Assembly: GCF_032598905.1 (NCBI RefSeq)
Contig: NZ_CP122458.1
Coordinates: 2,356,001-2,420,000, forward strand
Length of the DNA stretch: 64,000 nucleotides
Source: Streptomyces sp. 11x1
Lineage (GTDB): Bacteria; Actinomycetota; Actinomycetes; Streptomycetales; Streptomycetaceae
Direction of reading: 5' to 3'
Positions 41,009 to 49,649 of the stretch are shown here, one piece after another (the first letter of the stretch is position 1; each line of letters begins with the position of its first letter). The notes beneath the pieces are model-generated. The model did no database searches and was not told the DNA's origin. It saw only the letters and a program-made list of their open reading frames with translations. A program made the translations under genes and the position numbers.

Positions 41009-42385
41009 ATGGAGCAGATCGCACAGTTGGGGACGGGGATCGGCTGGCGGCCGGAGATCGCCGACGCCGTGGAACGCATGGCCGGTACGGACGGCGGTGT
41101 CGACTGGGTCGAGGTCGTCGCCGAGAACGTCTGTCCCGGCCACATCGCCGAATCGTTGCTGCGCCTGCGCGAGCGGGGCGTCACGGTCGTGCCGCACGGT
41201 GTCTCCCTCGGTCTGGGCGGCGCCGACCGCCCTGACGAGCAGCGCCTGCGCTCCCTCGCCGAGCGCGCGGAGGCACTGGGCGCCCCCCTCGTCACCGAGC
41301 ACGTCGCCTTCGTCCGGGCGGGCGGCGCCCTCACCGCGTCGCCGCTGCTGGAGGCCGGACACCTGCTGCCGGTGCCGCGCACCCGGGACGCCCTGGACGT
41401 GCTGTGCGAGAACGTCCGGATCGCCCAGGACACACTGCCGGTGCCGCTCGCGCTGGAGAACATCGCGGCGCTCATCAACTGGCCGGGCGAGGAGATGACC
41501 GAGGGGCAGTTCCTGTACGACCTCGTCGACCGCACCGGCGTCCGGCTCCTCATCGACGTGGCGAACCTGCACACCAACCACGTCAACCGGGGCGAGGACC
41601 CCGCGAAGGCGCTCGACGAGCTGCCGGTCGAGGCGATCGCGTACGTCCATGTCGCGGGCGGCTTCGAGCGCGACGGGGTCTGGCACGACAGCCACGCCCA
41701 CCCCGTCCCGCAGCAGGTCCTCGACATCCTCGCCGACCTCGCCTCCCGGGTGTCCCCGCCGGGCGTACTCCTGGAGCGCGACGACAACTTCCCCGAGCCG
41801 GGCGAGCTGGAGCGCGAGCTGGGGTCGATCCGGGGGGTGCTGGAGAAGGCCGAGGTACGCGGCCCCGGGCGGAAGTCGGGCGCGCTCGGGGCGGCGGCAG
41901 GCACGGAGACCGAGCCCGCCGCCGAGACCGAGCCCGTCACCAAGACCACGCCCGTCACCGAGGCCGAACCCGCCGCCCGGCAGCGGCTCGGCCTCGCGCA
42001 GGCGGCGCTGCTGTCCGCGCTGGTCGCCGGGACCCCGGTGCCCGAGGGGTTCGACCGGGTGCGGCTGGGCGTCCAGGCGAGGGCCCTCGCGGCCAAGCGG
42101 GCGGACGTGGTGGCGAAGGTGGCACCGGAGCTCCCGGAGATTCTCGGATCGTCGTACCGATCGACCTTCGTCGCGTACGCGCAGGGCCACCCGATGACCG
42201 ACGGCTATCGGCGGGACGCCCTCTCCTTCGCCGAGCACGTGCTGCTCACGGGCCGCCCCGACGACGCGGACGTGCTGCGCGAGGTGCGTCGCTGGTGGCT
42301 GGAGCGCTCGGGCCCCACACCGCTCTCCCAGCGGCCGACGGCCCGGCTGGCCCGCGCGACCCGCAGGGTGCTGCTACGCCGATGA
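41009..42385 (+). CDS. DUF692 (MNIO) family metalloenzyme with C-terminal helical domain
   Basis: This 458-residue protein has a TIM-barrel DUF692 domain (1-285) with all likely iron ligands: His63, His98 (VTEHVAF), Glu150 (LALEN), Asp183/Asn186/His188 (IDVANLH), His214, His226-Asp227-His229 and Glu256. The family includes MbnB and TglH, multinuclear iron oxygenases that modify peptides. A Glu/Thr/Pro linker (about 296-325) leads to a helical domain (326-458) resembling the DUF2063-type partner or SCO6045-type C-terminal domain. This would put enzyme and partner in one chain. The peptide substrate is not evident. A GAGGAGGGG tract precedes the ATG. Confidence 0.88.
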   Translation: MEQIAQLGTGIGWRPEIADAVERMAGTDGGVDWVEVVAENVCPGHIAESLLRLRERGVTVVPHGVSLGLGGADRPDEQRLRSLAERAEALGAPLVTEHVAFVRAGGALTASPLLEAGHLLPVPRTRDALDVLCENVRIAQDTLPVPLALENIAALINWPGEEMTEGQFLYDLVDRTGVRLLIDVANLHTNHVNRGEDPAKALDELPVEAIAYVHVAGGFERDGVWHDSHAHPVPQQVLDILADLASRVSPPGVLLERDDNFPEPGELERELGSIRGVLEKAEVRGPGRKSGALGAAAGTETEPAAETEPVTKTTPVTEAEPAARQRLGLAQAALLSALVAGTPVPEGFDRVRLGVQARALAAKRADVVAKVAPELPEILGSSYRSTFVAYAQGHPMTDGYRRDALSFAEHVLLTGRPDDADVLREVRRWWLERSGPTPLSQRPTARLARATRRVLLRR

Positions 42386-42423
42386 GCCGGGGCGTTCGAC
42401 CCCGAATGTGCTGCGATTAACAG

Positions 42424-42446
42424 ACCCGTGCCCCCGGCACGGGTTT
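42424..42446 (+). terminator. Intrinsic terminator after the MNIO gene
   Basis: ACCCGTGCC-CCC-GGCACGGGT followed by TTT is a 9-bp stem with a 3-nt loop, 38 bp after the DUF692 stop. It separates the MNIO gene from DUF4142 paralogue 3, which therefore needs its own promoter. Confidence 0.7.
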
Positions 42447-42635
42447 ACCGTCCCGTGCGTCGCGTTTGGTGTGATTCATCCACCCCTTCGCGTACCCCAT
42501 CAAGCGCGCTTTGTCCCCTCCTCAGCCGTTCCTCCTCATACGACAGTTGGCGTAGACCGGGCAGTAACATGCCGGTGTGTAGGCCGATCAGCACCCGTTG
42601 CGCACTAGCGTGCGGTGCCGCGAGCAGGAGGCACC

Positions 42636-43427
42636 ATGCGAACCACCAACGGCAGAGGAGGACTGTTCAGTGGCACAGGACTCATCGTCGCCGGACTGAC
42701 GGCGACGCTCGTCGCGTTGCTCTTCCCGATCTGGTCGTACGCGGACCGCTCCGGGACCGGCGTGAGCGTGCTCAACGCGTCCACCGTGACGACGCAGTAC
42801 GGCCCGTTGTCCGCCCTGGACCGGGACTTCATCACCAAGGTCAGACTGGCGGGGCTGTGGGAGCTGCCGGCCGGGCAGCAGGCCCAGACCAAGGGCGGCA
42901 CCCAGGCCGTACGCACCGCCGGCGAGCATCTCGTCGAGGGCCACGCCTTCCTCGACGCGCGGGTCCGCAATGTCGCCGGGCGCCTCGCCGTGCCCCTGCC
43001 CAACCAGCCGAGCGACCAGCAGAAGCAGTGGCTGGAGACGCTGACGGCGGCGCAGGGCGAGACCTACGACCGCGAGTTCGCCAACATCCTGCGTCTGGCG
43101 CACGGCAAGGTCTTCTCCGTGGTTGCCCAGGTCCGGGCCACCACCCGCAACTCGCTGGTCCGTGACCTCGCCGAAGACGCCAACACCACCGTCCTCGACC
43201 ACATCAAGGTCCTGGAGGCCACCGGGCTCGTCGACTACGACGCGATCGCCCGCGACGCCGCGTCCGCGAGCGCCCCGCCCCTCACCAACTCCCCCCCACC
43301 GCCGACCCCGCTGACCGACCCCGGCGCCCCGGTCCCGGTGACCCCCTCACCCACCCCACCCCGCCCGAACCCGTCACCGACCTACAGCCTGCCCCCTGCG
43401 GCCAACGGCCCGGTGGACGACGACTGA
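42636..43427 (+). CDS. DUF4142 exported protein, paralogue 3
   Basis: About 263 residues; the ATG at 42636 has GGAGG 5 nt upstream and is preferred to one 7 codons earlier. A membrane/signal segment (GLIVAGLTATLVALLFPIWSY) leads to the DUF4142 domain, more diverged from paralogues 1 and 2 but keeping VRLAGLWELPAGQQAQ, GEHLVEGHAFLDAR, RLAHGKVFSVV and VLDHIKVLEATG. The C-terminal 55 residues are Pro/Thr/Ser-rich. The interval before it (42447-42635) holds a half-site of the CCAAC/GTTGG motif. Confidence 0.85.
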   Translation: MRTTNGRGGLFSGTGLIVAGLTATLVALLFPIWSYADRSGTGVSVLNASTVTTQYGPLSALDRDFITKVRLAGLWELPAGQQAQTKGGTQAVRTAGEHLVEGHAFLDARVRNVAGRLAVPLPNQPSDQQKQWLETLTAAQGETYDREFANILRLAHGKVFSVVAQVRATTRNSLVRDLAEDANTTVLDHIKVLEATGLVDYDAIARDAASASAPPLTNSPPPPTPLTDPGAPVPVTPSPTPPRPNPSPTYSLPPAANGPVDDD

Positions 43428-43590
43428 GCCAGGCGGGAGCCCCGGCACCGCTCCCGCCGATCCGCCCGCCACCGCCCGGTCCTGGCAATTGCGGGCCGTG
43501 GCCGCGAACAAACGGAAGAGAGCGGGCGTCTTCCTTGCGGATTGCGGACATCGGGGGGTGCGGCCCGGGGCCGCCGCATAGAAACGCGCC

Positions 43591-44364
43591 ATGCTCTGGG
43601 TCCTCTTCCTCCTGCTGGCCTGGGCCGCCGCCGGCGTGTCCTGTGCCCGACTCTGTCTGACCTCGATGCGCGCGGCGGCGGCCGAGTCCGACGTCAGCGT
43701 CGACCACGCCCACCACTGCCACCGGCTCACCCTGTACGAGGCGGCGTTCCTGTCCGGCGGGCCGGCCCGCGTCGCCGACCTCATCCTGGTCTCCATGGCC
43801 GGCCACCGCAGACTCCTGCTCGCCCACACCGGCTGGGTGACGGTCGTGGACCCGGACGGACGGGACGACCTGGAGCGCTCCGTCATCGGCGCGATAGGCC
43901 CCGGCGGGCAGGCCCGGATAGCGCCCGTACGGCGGACCGCCGCGGCCGCGGACTCCGTACGCCGCCTCTCCGACCGGCTCGTCGCGGCAGGGCTGGCCGT
44001 GCCCGACGCCGCGCGCACGAGCGTGGCCGACGCGGTCACCCAGGTACGGGGCGCCGCGCTGAGCGTGTGCGGACTCGGGGCGCTGGCACTGCTGCTGCCC
44101 GCGCAGGGGTTCGAGGAACACCGCGTGCTGGTCGCGCTGTGGTTCGCGCTGCCGCTGGTGCTGACGCTCAGCTGTCTGGTCATCGCGCGGGTCGAGAGGC
44201 AGCCGGGTACGCGCTGGGCGACCCCGGAGGGGGCGCGGGTGCTGCGGACCGTCGCGGGCCGGGGCGGCGGAGACCTGGCGGATCTCGTCTCCGTGGCCGT
44301 CTGGGGCGTGGGGGCGGTCGGGTCCCCGGAACTGCGGGCCGCCTTCGAGCAGCGACGGCGATAG
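43591..44364 (+). CDS. TIGR04222-type membrane protein
   Basis: About 257 residues: an N-terminal membrane helix (LWVLFLLLAWAAAGVSCARLCL), the TIGR04222 domain (HHCHRLTLYEAAFLSGGPARVADLILVSM, LLAHTGWVTVV), and two further helices (ALSVCGLGALALLLPAQG, VALWFALPLVLTLSCLVIA). To my recollection many members end in a Gly/Cys-rich tail and lie near DUF692 genes; this one ends FEQRRR with no such tail, its stop falling in a 12-bp repeat. TAGAAA 6 nt before the ATG suggests a leaderless transcript. Possibly the membrane partner of the MNIO protein. Confidence 0.75.
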   Translation: MLWVLFLLLAWAAAGVSCARLCLTSMRAAAAESDVSVDHAHHCHRLTLYEAAFLSGGPARVADLILVSMAGHRRLLLAHTGWVTVVDPDGRDDLERSVIGAIGPGGQARIAPVRRTAAAADSVRRLSDRLVAAGLAVPDAARTSVADAVTQVRGAALSVCGLGALALLLPAQGFEEHRVLVALWFALPLVLTLSCLVIARVERQPGTRWATPEGARVLRTVAGRGGGDLADLVSVAVWGVGAVGSPELRAAFEQRRR

Positions 44365-44398
44365 CGACGGCGATAGCGACGGCGATAGCGACGGCGAC
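44351..44398. repeat. 12-bp tandem repeat at the end of the TIGR04222 gene
   Basis: Four copies of AGCGACGGCGAT (the last ending GAC) overlap the last codons and stop of the membrane-protein gene. In its own frame each unit supplies another TAG, so copy-number change does not alter the protein; a shifted frame would read Ser-Asp-Gly-Asp repeats. Confidence 0.85.
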
Positions 44399-44478
44399 AC
44401 TCCCTGACAGTCCTTTACATTCGCCCTGTTTAACGCCAAACATCCCTTTGTCGCTGTCGTGCTTCGGAGGGATTCGCC

Positions 44479-46086
44479 ATGCGGGCTGCCGTGCTCTACG
44501 GGACTGTCGGGGCGGTGGTGCTGAGCGGCCTCGGCGCCGCGCCCGCCGAGGGGGACATGACCCGGACGGCGGCGGACGCGGTCGCCGTCGCGGCCGAGCG
44601 GGCCGCGGACGAGGGCATCCGGTTCGGGAAGTGCCCGGCGGCGGAGGGGCTGCCGACCACGGTGCAGTGCGGGACGGTCAAGGTGCCGCTCGACTACGCA
44701 CGGCCCGACGGACGGCAGATCTCACTGACCGTCAGCCGGATCGAGGCCCGGGGGAAGGACGCCAAGGGGAGGAAGGTCGCCCGGCAGGGAGCGCTCGTGT
44801 TCAACCCGGGCGGGCCCGGCGCCTCCGGGATGTTCTTCCCCCTGATCGGCCACCTCCCGGACTGGAAGCGCATCGGCGCCGCGTACGACCTCGTCGGCTA
44901 CGCCCCGCGCGGGGTCGGCCGCTCGGCACCGCTGTCCTGCCAGGACCCGAAGCACCTGCACCGGGGGCCCGCACCGGCGCCGACGCACCCCTCGGAGTCG
45001 TACAAGAAGGAACGCGTCGCGCGTGCCAAGGCGTACGCGCGAGGCTGCGCGCGGCGGAGCGGGAGCGCGCTGCGGCACTACCACTCCCTCAACAACGCCC
45101 GTGACCTGGACGTCCTGCGCGCCGCGCTCGGCGAGCCACGCCTGACGTTCATGGGGGCGTCGTACGGGACGTACTTCGGGGCGCTGTACGCCTCCCTCTT
45201 CCCCTCGCACGTCCGCCGGATGGTCTTCGACTCGGCCGTGAACCCGGCCCCCGAGCAGATCTGGTACCGCAACAACCTCGACCAGTCGGCCGCGTTCGAG
45301 GGGCGCTGGGCGGACTTCCGTGCCTGGGTGGCCAAGCACCACCGGGTCTACGGGCTGGGCGACACCCCCCGGAAGGTGCTGCGCAGCTACGAGCGGGCGT
45401 CGGCGCGGCTGGCCGCCCGGCCCGCCGGCGGCACGGTGGGCCCGGGCCAGTTGCAGGGCGCGTTCCTCCAGGCCGCGTACTACGACGACCACTGGCCGCA
45501 GCGTGCCCTGGCGCTCTCCGCGTATCTGAAGGGCGACCCGAAGCCGCTGATCCAGATCGCCGGTCCGTACCCGGAGGCCGCCGCCGAGCAGGAGAACACG
45601 AAGGCCGTCTACACGGCCGTGGAGTGCAACGACGCGCCCTGGCCGACGCGGTGGAAGGACTGGAACCGCGACAACACCCGGCTCGCGCGGACCGCGCCCT
45701 TCGAGACCTGGGACAACGTGTGGACCAACCTGCCGTGCGCCTACTGGGAGGGCCCACGGCAGCAGCCGCTCGACGTACGGACCGGGCCCGGGGAGCTGCC
45801 GCCGACGCTGATCCTGGCGGCCGAGCGGGACGCCGCCGCGCCGTACGACGGGGCGATCGAGCTGCACCGGCGGCTGTGGGGCGCGGTGCTGGTGACCGAG
45901 CGGGACGCGGGCAACCACGGCGTCGCGGGCGGGTCCAACACCTGCGTCAACCGGTACCTGGAGGCGTACCTGCTGCGGGGGCGGCTGCCGGAACGGAGGG
46001 CGGCGTGCGCCGCGCGGCCCGAACAGGAGCCGAGAGCCGTGCGGGGCGGAGCGGCCGTCCCGGAGCTGCGGGCCCTCAGAGGCTGA
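44479..46086 (+). CDS. Secreted Tap-like alpha/beta hydrolase (S33 peptidase family)
   Basis: About 535 residues. A short hydrophobic N-terminus (AVLYGTVGAVVLSGLGAAPAEG) looks like a signal peptide. The hydrolase core has VFNPGGPGASG (oxyanion), DLVGYAPRGVGRS, nucleophile in FMGASYGTYFG, an acid in LAAERDAAAPYDGA and a His in DAGNHGV, with C-terminal TAP-like features. This matches the SlpD/SlpE/tripeptidyl aminopeptidase group that trims N-terminal peptides outside the cell. A GGAGGG site precedes the ATG. Confidence 0.87.
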   Translation: MRAAVLYGTVGAVVLSGLGAAPAEGDMTRTAADAVAVAAERAADEGIRFGKCPAAEGLPTTVQCGTVKVPLDYARPDGRQISLTVSRIEARGKDAKGRKVARQGALVFNPGGPGASGMFFPLIGHLPDWKRIGAAYDLVGYAPRGVGRSAPLSCQDPKHLHRGPAPAPTHPSESYKKERVARAKAYARGCARRSGSALRHYHSLNNARDLDVLRAALGEPRLTFMGASYGTYFGALYASLFPSHVRRMVFDSAVNPAPEQIWYRNNLDQSAAFEGRWADFRAWVAKHHRVYGLGDTPRKVLRSYERASARLAARPAGGTVGPGQLQGAFLQAAYYDDHWPQRALALSAYLKGDPKPLIQIAGPYPEAAAEQENTKAVYTAVECNDAPWPTRWKDWNRDNTRLARTAPFETWDNVWTNLPCAYWEGPRQQPLDVRTGPGELPPTLILAAERDAAAPYDGAIELHRRLWGAVLVTERDAGNHGVAGGSNTCVNRYLEAYLLRGRLPERRAACAARPEQEPRAVRGGAAVPELRALRG

Positions 46087-46108
46087 TCGCGCGGTTCCCC
46101 GCGCCCCT
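46081..46108. repeat. Dispersed intergenic repeat, type A (minus orientation)
   Basis: GGCTGATCGCGCGGTTCCCC followed by GCGCCCCT is an inverted copy of the type A repeat overlapping the stop codon of the Tap-like hydrolase gene. It lies between convergent genes. Confidence 0.7.
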
Positions 46109-46169
46109 GAGAACGAGCAGGGGCGCGGGAGACGGTCCACGCGAGGCCGGTCTTCTGCACGAGGCCGGG

Positions 46170-46901
46170 CTACGCGAGGCCCGCGACCAGTTCCGCCACC
46201 GACTTGCGGCGGCCGGTGTAGAACGGGACCTCCTCGCGGACGTGCATCCGGGCCTCCGAGGCACGCAGGTGCCGCATCAGGTCGACGATGCGGTACAGCT
46301 CGTCGGCCTCGAAGGCGAGGATCCACTCGTAGTCGCCGAGCGAGAACGAGGCGACCGTGTTGGCCCGGACGTCGGGGTAGCCGCGGGCCATCTTGCCGTG
46401 GTCGGCGAGCATCCGGCGGCGGTCCTCGTCGGGCAGCAGGTACCAGTCGTAGGAGCGCACGAAGGGGTAGACGCTGACGTAGTCGCGGGGCGTCTCGTCG
46501 GCGAGGAACGCCGGAATGTGCGAGCGGTTGAACTCGGCGGGGCGGTGCAGCGCCATGTTCGACCACACCGGGGTCAGCGCGCGGCCCAGCCGGGTGCGGC
46601 GGAAGAGGTTGTACGCCTCCTGGAGCTGGTCGCTGGTCTCGGCGTGCCACCAGATCATGACGTCGGCGTCGGCGCGCAGACCCGACACGTCGTACGTACC
46701 GCGAATGGTCACGTCCTTGGCGGCGAGCTGGTCGAACAGCTCCTGGACCTCGTCGGCGTAACCGGCGCGGTCCTCCGGCAGCACGTCCTTCAGCTTGAAG
46801 ACGGACCACAGCGTGTAACGGATGACCTCGTTGAGGTCCTTGGCCAGCTTGCCCTTGTTCGGGATCCGGCCGGACTCGGTGGTGGGGGCGTCGTCGCTCA
46901 T
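46170..46901 (-). CDS. hemQ: Coproheme decarboxylase HemQ (chlorite dismutase family)
   Basis: This 243-residue heme-binding protein completes the coproporphyrin-dependent heme pathway of Gram-positive bacteria by decarboxylating coproheme with peroxide. Tyr145 in [14 protein letters not shown] is the likely catalytic tyrosine and His168 in [13 protein letters not shown] the proximal heme ligand. The distal Arg of true chlorite dismutases is not expected here. The ATG at 46901 (MSDDAPTT) fits the family N-terminus. It starts 5 bp after the hemY-type stop, so the two are co-transcribed. Confidence 0.93.
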   Translation of the reverse strand: MSDDAPTTESGRIPNKGKLAKDLNEVIRYTLWSVFKLKDVLPEDRAGYADEVQELFDQLAAKDVTIRGTYDVSGLRADADVMIWWHAETSDQLQEAYNLFRRTRLGRALTPVWSNMALHRPAEFNRSHIPAFLADETPRDYVSVYPFVRSYDWYLLPDEDRRRMLADHGKMARGYPDVRANTVASFSLGDYEWILAFEADELYRIVDLMRHLRASEARMHVREEVPFYTGRRKSVAELVAGLA

Positions 46902-46906
46902 GGGTC

Positions 46907-48409
46907 TCATTCTCCCGCTCCGCCGTGCAGGCTCTGCACCGGGTGGGCCGTGAGGTGCCGCACGGCCCGCAGGTCACCGTGGATCTGGTCGACCGCGGCG
47001 GCGGCGCTCGCGACGCACGCCGGGATGCCGACGCCGTCGTACGCCGCGCCGCAGACCGCGAGCCCGGGCAGCTTGCCGAGGTGCTCGCGGAGGCGGGCCA
47101 CGCGCGCGTGGTGGCCGACCGGGTACTGCGGCAGGCCGTCGTCCCAGCGGGTGACGCGGGTCTCCAGGGGGGCGGCGGTCAGGCCGGTGGCCTCGCGCAG
47201 GTCGGTTCTCGACACCTCCACCAGGTGGGCGTCGTCGTGCTCCAGGATCGCCGTCTCGCCGTACCTACCGACCGAGGTGCGCAGGACCAGCAGGTCCGGG
47301 TTCTCGTCGGCGATCCAGCCCCACTTCTGGGAGGCGAAGGTGGACGCCTTGATGGTGCGGCCGTCGACCGGCGGCACCAGGAAGCCGCTGCCCTCGGGCA
47401 GGGTGACGTCGGCGCGGCGGTAGGCGAGGGTGACCAGGGCTATCGAGGCGTACTCGACGGCCCCGAGCTCGGTGGCGGCCTCGGGCGCCTCGGCGCGCAG
47501 CAGACCGGCGGCGACCGGCGCGGGGACGGCCACGACGACGGCGTCGGCGTGCAGGACACGGGCGTCGGAGTCCGCGGCGCCTCCCGTGCCCGGGCCGCCT
47601 CCGGCGACGACGCGCCAGCCGCCCGATGACCGCCGACGCAGTTCCGTGACGGGGGCGCGGGTGAGGATCTCGGCGCCGCGGGCCCGTACCGACTCGGCGA
47701 CCGCGAGCGGCAGTTGCCCCACGCCGCCCTCGATGCCCATGAAGACCGGGCCGGTCTGCCGGGCGGCGGCCGCCCGCTCCTGGATGCCCCGGACGGCCTC
47801 GGTCAGGGAGGTGTGGTTCCGCGCGGCCTCGAAGAGCTGCGGGACGGCCGAACGCATCGAGATGCGGTATGCGTCGCCCGCGTAGACCCCGCCGAGCAGC
47901 GGCTCCACGAGGCGGTCGACGACCTCGCGGCCGAGGCGGGCGGCCACGTACTCCCCCACCGCCACGTCGTCGCCGATCTCCGTGCGCGGCAGGTCGGCGT
48001 CGCGCTCGACGCGCGCCAGGCCCTCCTCGGAGAGGACCCCGGCCAGGGCGGACGCGGTGCCGGGGACGCCCATGACGTGCCCCTTGGGCATGGGGCGCAG
48101 GGCGCCCCGGGTCCACAGAGAGGCGGTGGCGGTGGCGGGCGGCTGGAGCCGGCCGGCGAGGCCGACCTCCCGGGCGAGGGCGACCGCCTCGGGCCGGCGG
48201 GCCAGGATCGACTCGGCGCCGAGGTCGACGCGGGCGCCCGCGATCTCGCCCGGCAGCAGCTTGCCGCCGACCCGGTCCGAGGCCTCCAGGACGGTCACTC
48301 TCGCGCCCCGGTCCAGCAGCCCGTGCGCGGCGGCCAGCCCCGCGATCCCCGCCCCGATGACGACGACGTGCCCGGCGTCGCGCCCGACGTCCGTACGTGA
48401 TCCGCTCAT
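46907..48409 (-). CDS. hemY: Coproporphyrinogen/protoporphyrinogen oxidase
   Basis: This 500-residue FAD oxidase has the N-terminal [21 protein letters not shown] (15-35), [14 protein letters not shown], and the C-terminal [21 protein letters not shown] that binds FAD. Its place next to hemQ supports the Gram-positive coproporphyrinogen III oxidase role (also named hemG or cgoX). It starts at the ATG at 48409. The product coproporphyrin III would next need ferrochelatase, which is not in this window; hemE lies 4 kb away. Confidence 0.93.
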   Translation of the reverse strand: MSGSRTDVGRDAGHVVVIGAGIAGLAAAHGLLDRGARVTVLEASDRVGGKLLPGEIAGARVDLGAESILARRPEAVALAREVGLAGRLQPPATATASLWTRGALRPMPKGHVMGVPGTASALAGVLSEEGLARVERDADLPRTEIGDDVAVGEYVAARLGREVVDRLVEPLLGGVYAGDAYRISMRSAVPQLFEAARNHTSLTEAVRGIQERAAAARQTGPVFMGIEGGVGQLPLAVAESVRARGAEILTRAPVTELRRRSSGGWRVVAGGGPGTGGAADSDARVLHADAVVVAVPAPVAAGLLRAEAPEAATELGAVEYASIALVTLAYRRADVTLPEGSGFLVPPVDGRTIKASTFASQKWGWIADENPDLLVLRTSVGRYGETAILEHDDAHLVEVSRTDLREATGLTAAPLETRVTRWDDGLPQYPVGHHARVARLREHLGKLPGLAVCGAAYDGVGIPACVASAAAAVDQIHGDLRAVRHLTAHPVQSLHGGAGE

Positions 48410-48599
48410 GCTCCCACCCTCTCAGACGTCACCGACAGCCATGGCGCCGGTCCCGCCCACCGGGGGCTCGGCCGTGGCCCCGCCGAGTCCCGACCGTGAC
48501 CGCTTCGCGACGACCCATGCCCAACGTTCCGGCCCGCTCCGGCGTCAAAGGACCGTCAGCAAGGCAGACAGGCGATTTCTCGACCCTCGGGGGCACATC

Positions 48600-48641
48600 T
48601 CAATGGCAGAGACGCACGGATCAATGGCAGAGGCACACGGA
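48600..48641. repeat. 21-bp tandem duplication of the DUF4349 gene start
   Basis: Two 21-bp units, TCAATGGCAGAGACGCACGG+A and TCAATGGCAGAGGCACACGG+A, lie head to tail. Each carries an in-frame ATG, so the protein starts MAETHGSMAEAHG and two start codons are available. Confidence 0.85.
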
Positions 48642-49610
48642 CGACGTTCCCGGCGGCCCGCGGCGGCCCTGGCGGCTTTGTTCCTCGCCGCCGCCCTGGC
48701 AGTGACGGGCTGCTCCGGCGACCGCGGTGACGCCACGAGCGGCCAGGCCAAATCCGCGGCCGACGACGGCGCGGCCCGCCAGGAGGGTGCCCTCTCCGAG
48801 CAGAGCGGCAGCAGCGACTACACCGGCAAGGGCAAGGGCTCCGACATACCGAACGTCAGCCCGAGCCACATCATCCGTACCGCCACCCTGACCGTGCGGG
48901 TCAAGGACGTGCCGAAGGCCCTGGACGAGGCCCGCACCGCCGTCGAGGGCGCGGGCGGGTTCGTCGGCAGCGAGTCCACGACCCGGGACGGCAAGGACCG
49001 CGAGCGCACCAGGGTCGTCCTGAGGGTGCCCGCCGAGAAGTACGAGGAGGTCCTCACCGAACTGGAGGGCACCGGCAAGCTGATCGAGCGGAGGACGAAC
49101 GCCGAGGACGTCACCGACCAGGTCGTCGACGTGGAGAGCCGCATCAAGACGCAGCGGGCGAGTGTGACCCGGATCCGCGAACTGATGGACAAGGCGACCA
49201 AACTCGGCGACGTGGTCACCCTGGAGGGCGAGTTGAGCACTCGTCAGGCCGACCTGGAGTCCCTGCTGGCCCAGCAGAAGTCCCTGAAGGACCGCACCAG
49301 CCTGGCCACGATCACGCTCTCCCTGTCCGAGACCGCGGTGAAGAAGGCCGCCGTCGACGACGACCCCGGCTTCGCGGACGCCCTGGCCGGCGGGTGGAAC
49401 GCGTTCGTCGCCGTCTTCCGCTGGCTGGGCCTGGCGCTCGCCGCCGTCCTGCCCTTCGCGGTGGCCGCGGCGCTCCTGCTGCTCGTGTGGTACCGCCTCG
49501 CCCGTTCCCGCCGGCCCGCGCCGGCGGCGGCCACGGCCGGCGCGGCCGCCTCGCTCCCGGCCTCCGCGCCGGACGAGGAGGAGCGCGAGGAGCGGCAGGA
49601 GCGGGGGTGA
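48603..49610 (+). CDS. DUF4349 domain lipoprotein
   Basis: About 335 residues. The lipoprotein signal peptide ends at VTGC (Cys37). The DUF4349 domain (about 85-305) contains IIRTATLTVRVKDVPKALDEAR, GGFVGSEST, VVLRVPAEKYEEVL and a long coiled-coil region (VTRIRELMDKATKLGDVVTLEGELSTRQADLESLLAQQ). A membrane helix (WLGLALAAVLPFAVAAALLLLVWY) and a charged tail complete it, giving a lipid anchor at one end and a helix at the other. Function of the family is unknown. The first of two duplicated ATGs is chosen because GGGGG is at proper distance. Confidence 0.85.
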   Translation: MAETHGSMAEAHGRRSRRPAAALAALFLAAALAVTGCSGDRGDATSGQAKSAADDGAARQEGALSEQSGSSDYTGKGKGSDIPNVSPSHIIRTATLTVRVKDVPKALDEARTAVEGAGGFVGSESTTRDGKDRERTRVVLRVPAEKYEEVLTELEGTGKLIERRTNAEDVTDQVVDVESRIKTQRASVTRIRELMDKATKLGDVVTLEGELSTRQADLESLLAQQKSLKDRTSLATITLSLSETAVKKAAVDDDPGFADALAGGWNAFVAVFRWLGLALAAVLPFAVAAALLLLVWYRLARSRRPAPAAATAGAAASLPASAPDEEEREERQERG

Positions 49611-49649
49611 CGCGGGCCCCGGACGCGGGACCCCCGTAGCGTTGTTCCC

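Noticed and set aside
44351..44407. RTX-like Ser-Asp-Gly-Asp repeat peptide
   Set aside because: It exists only in a frame not joined to any gene and is explained by a 12-bp tandem repeat.
44722..46977. 751-codon minus-strand frame opposite the Tap-like hydrolase
   Set aside because: Shadow composition; the plus-strand product has an intact catalytic triad.
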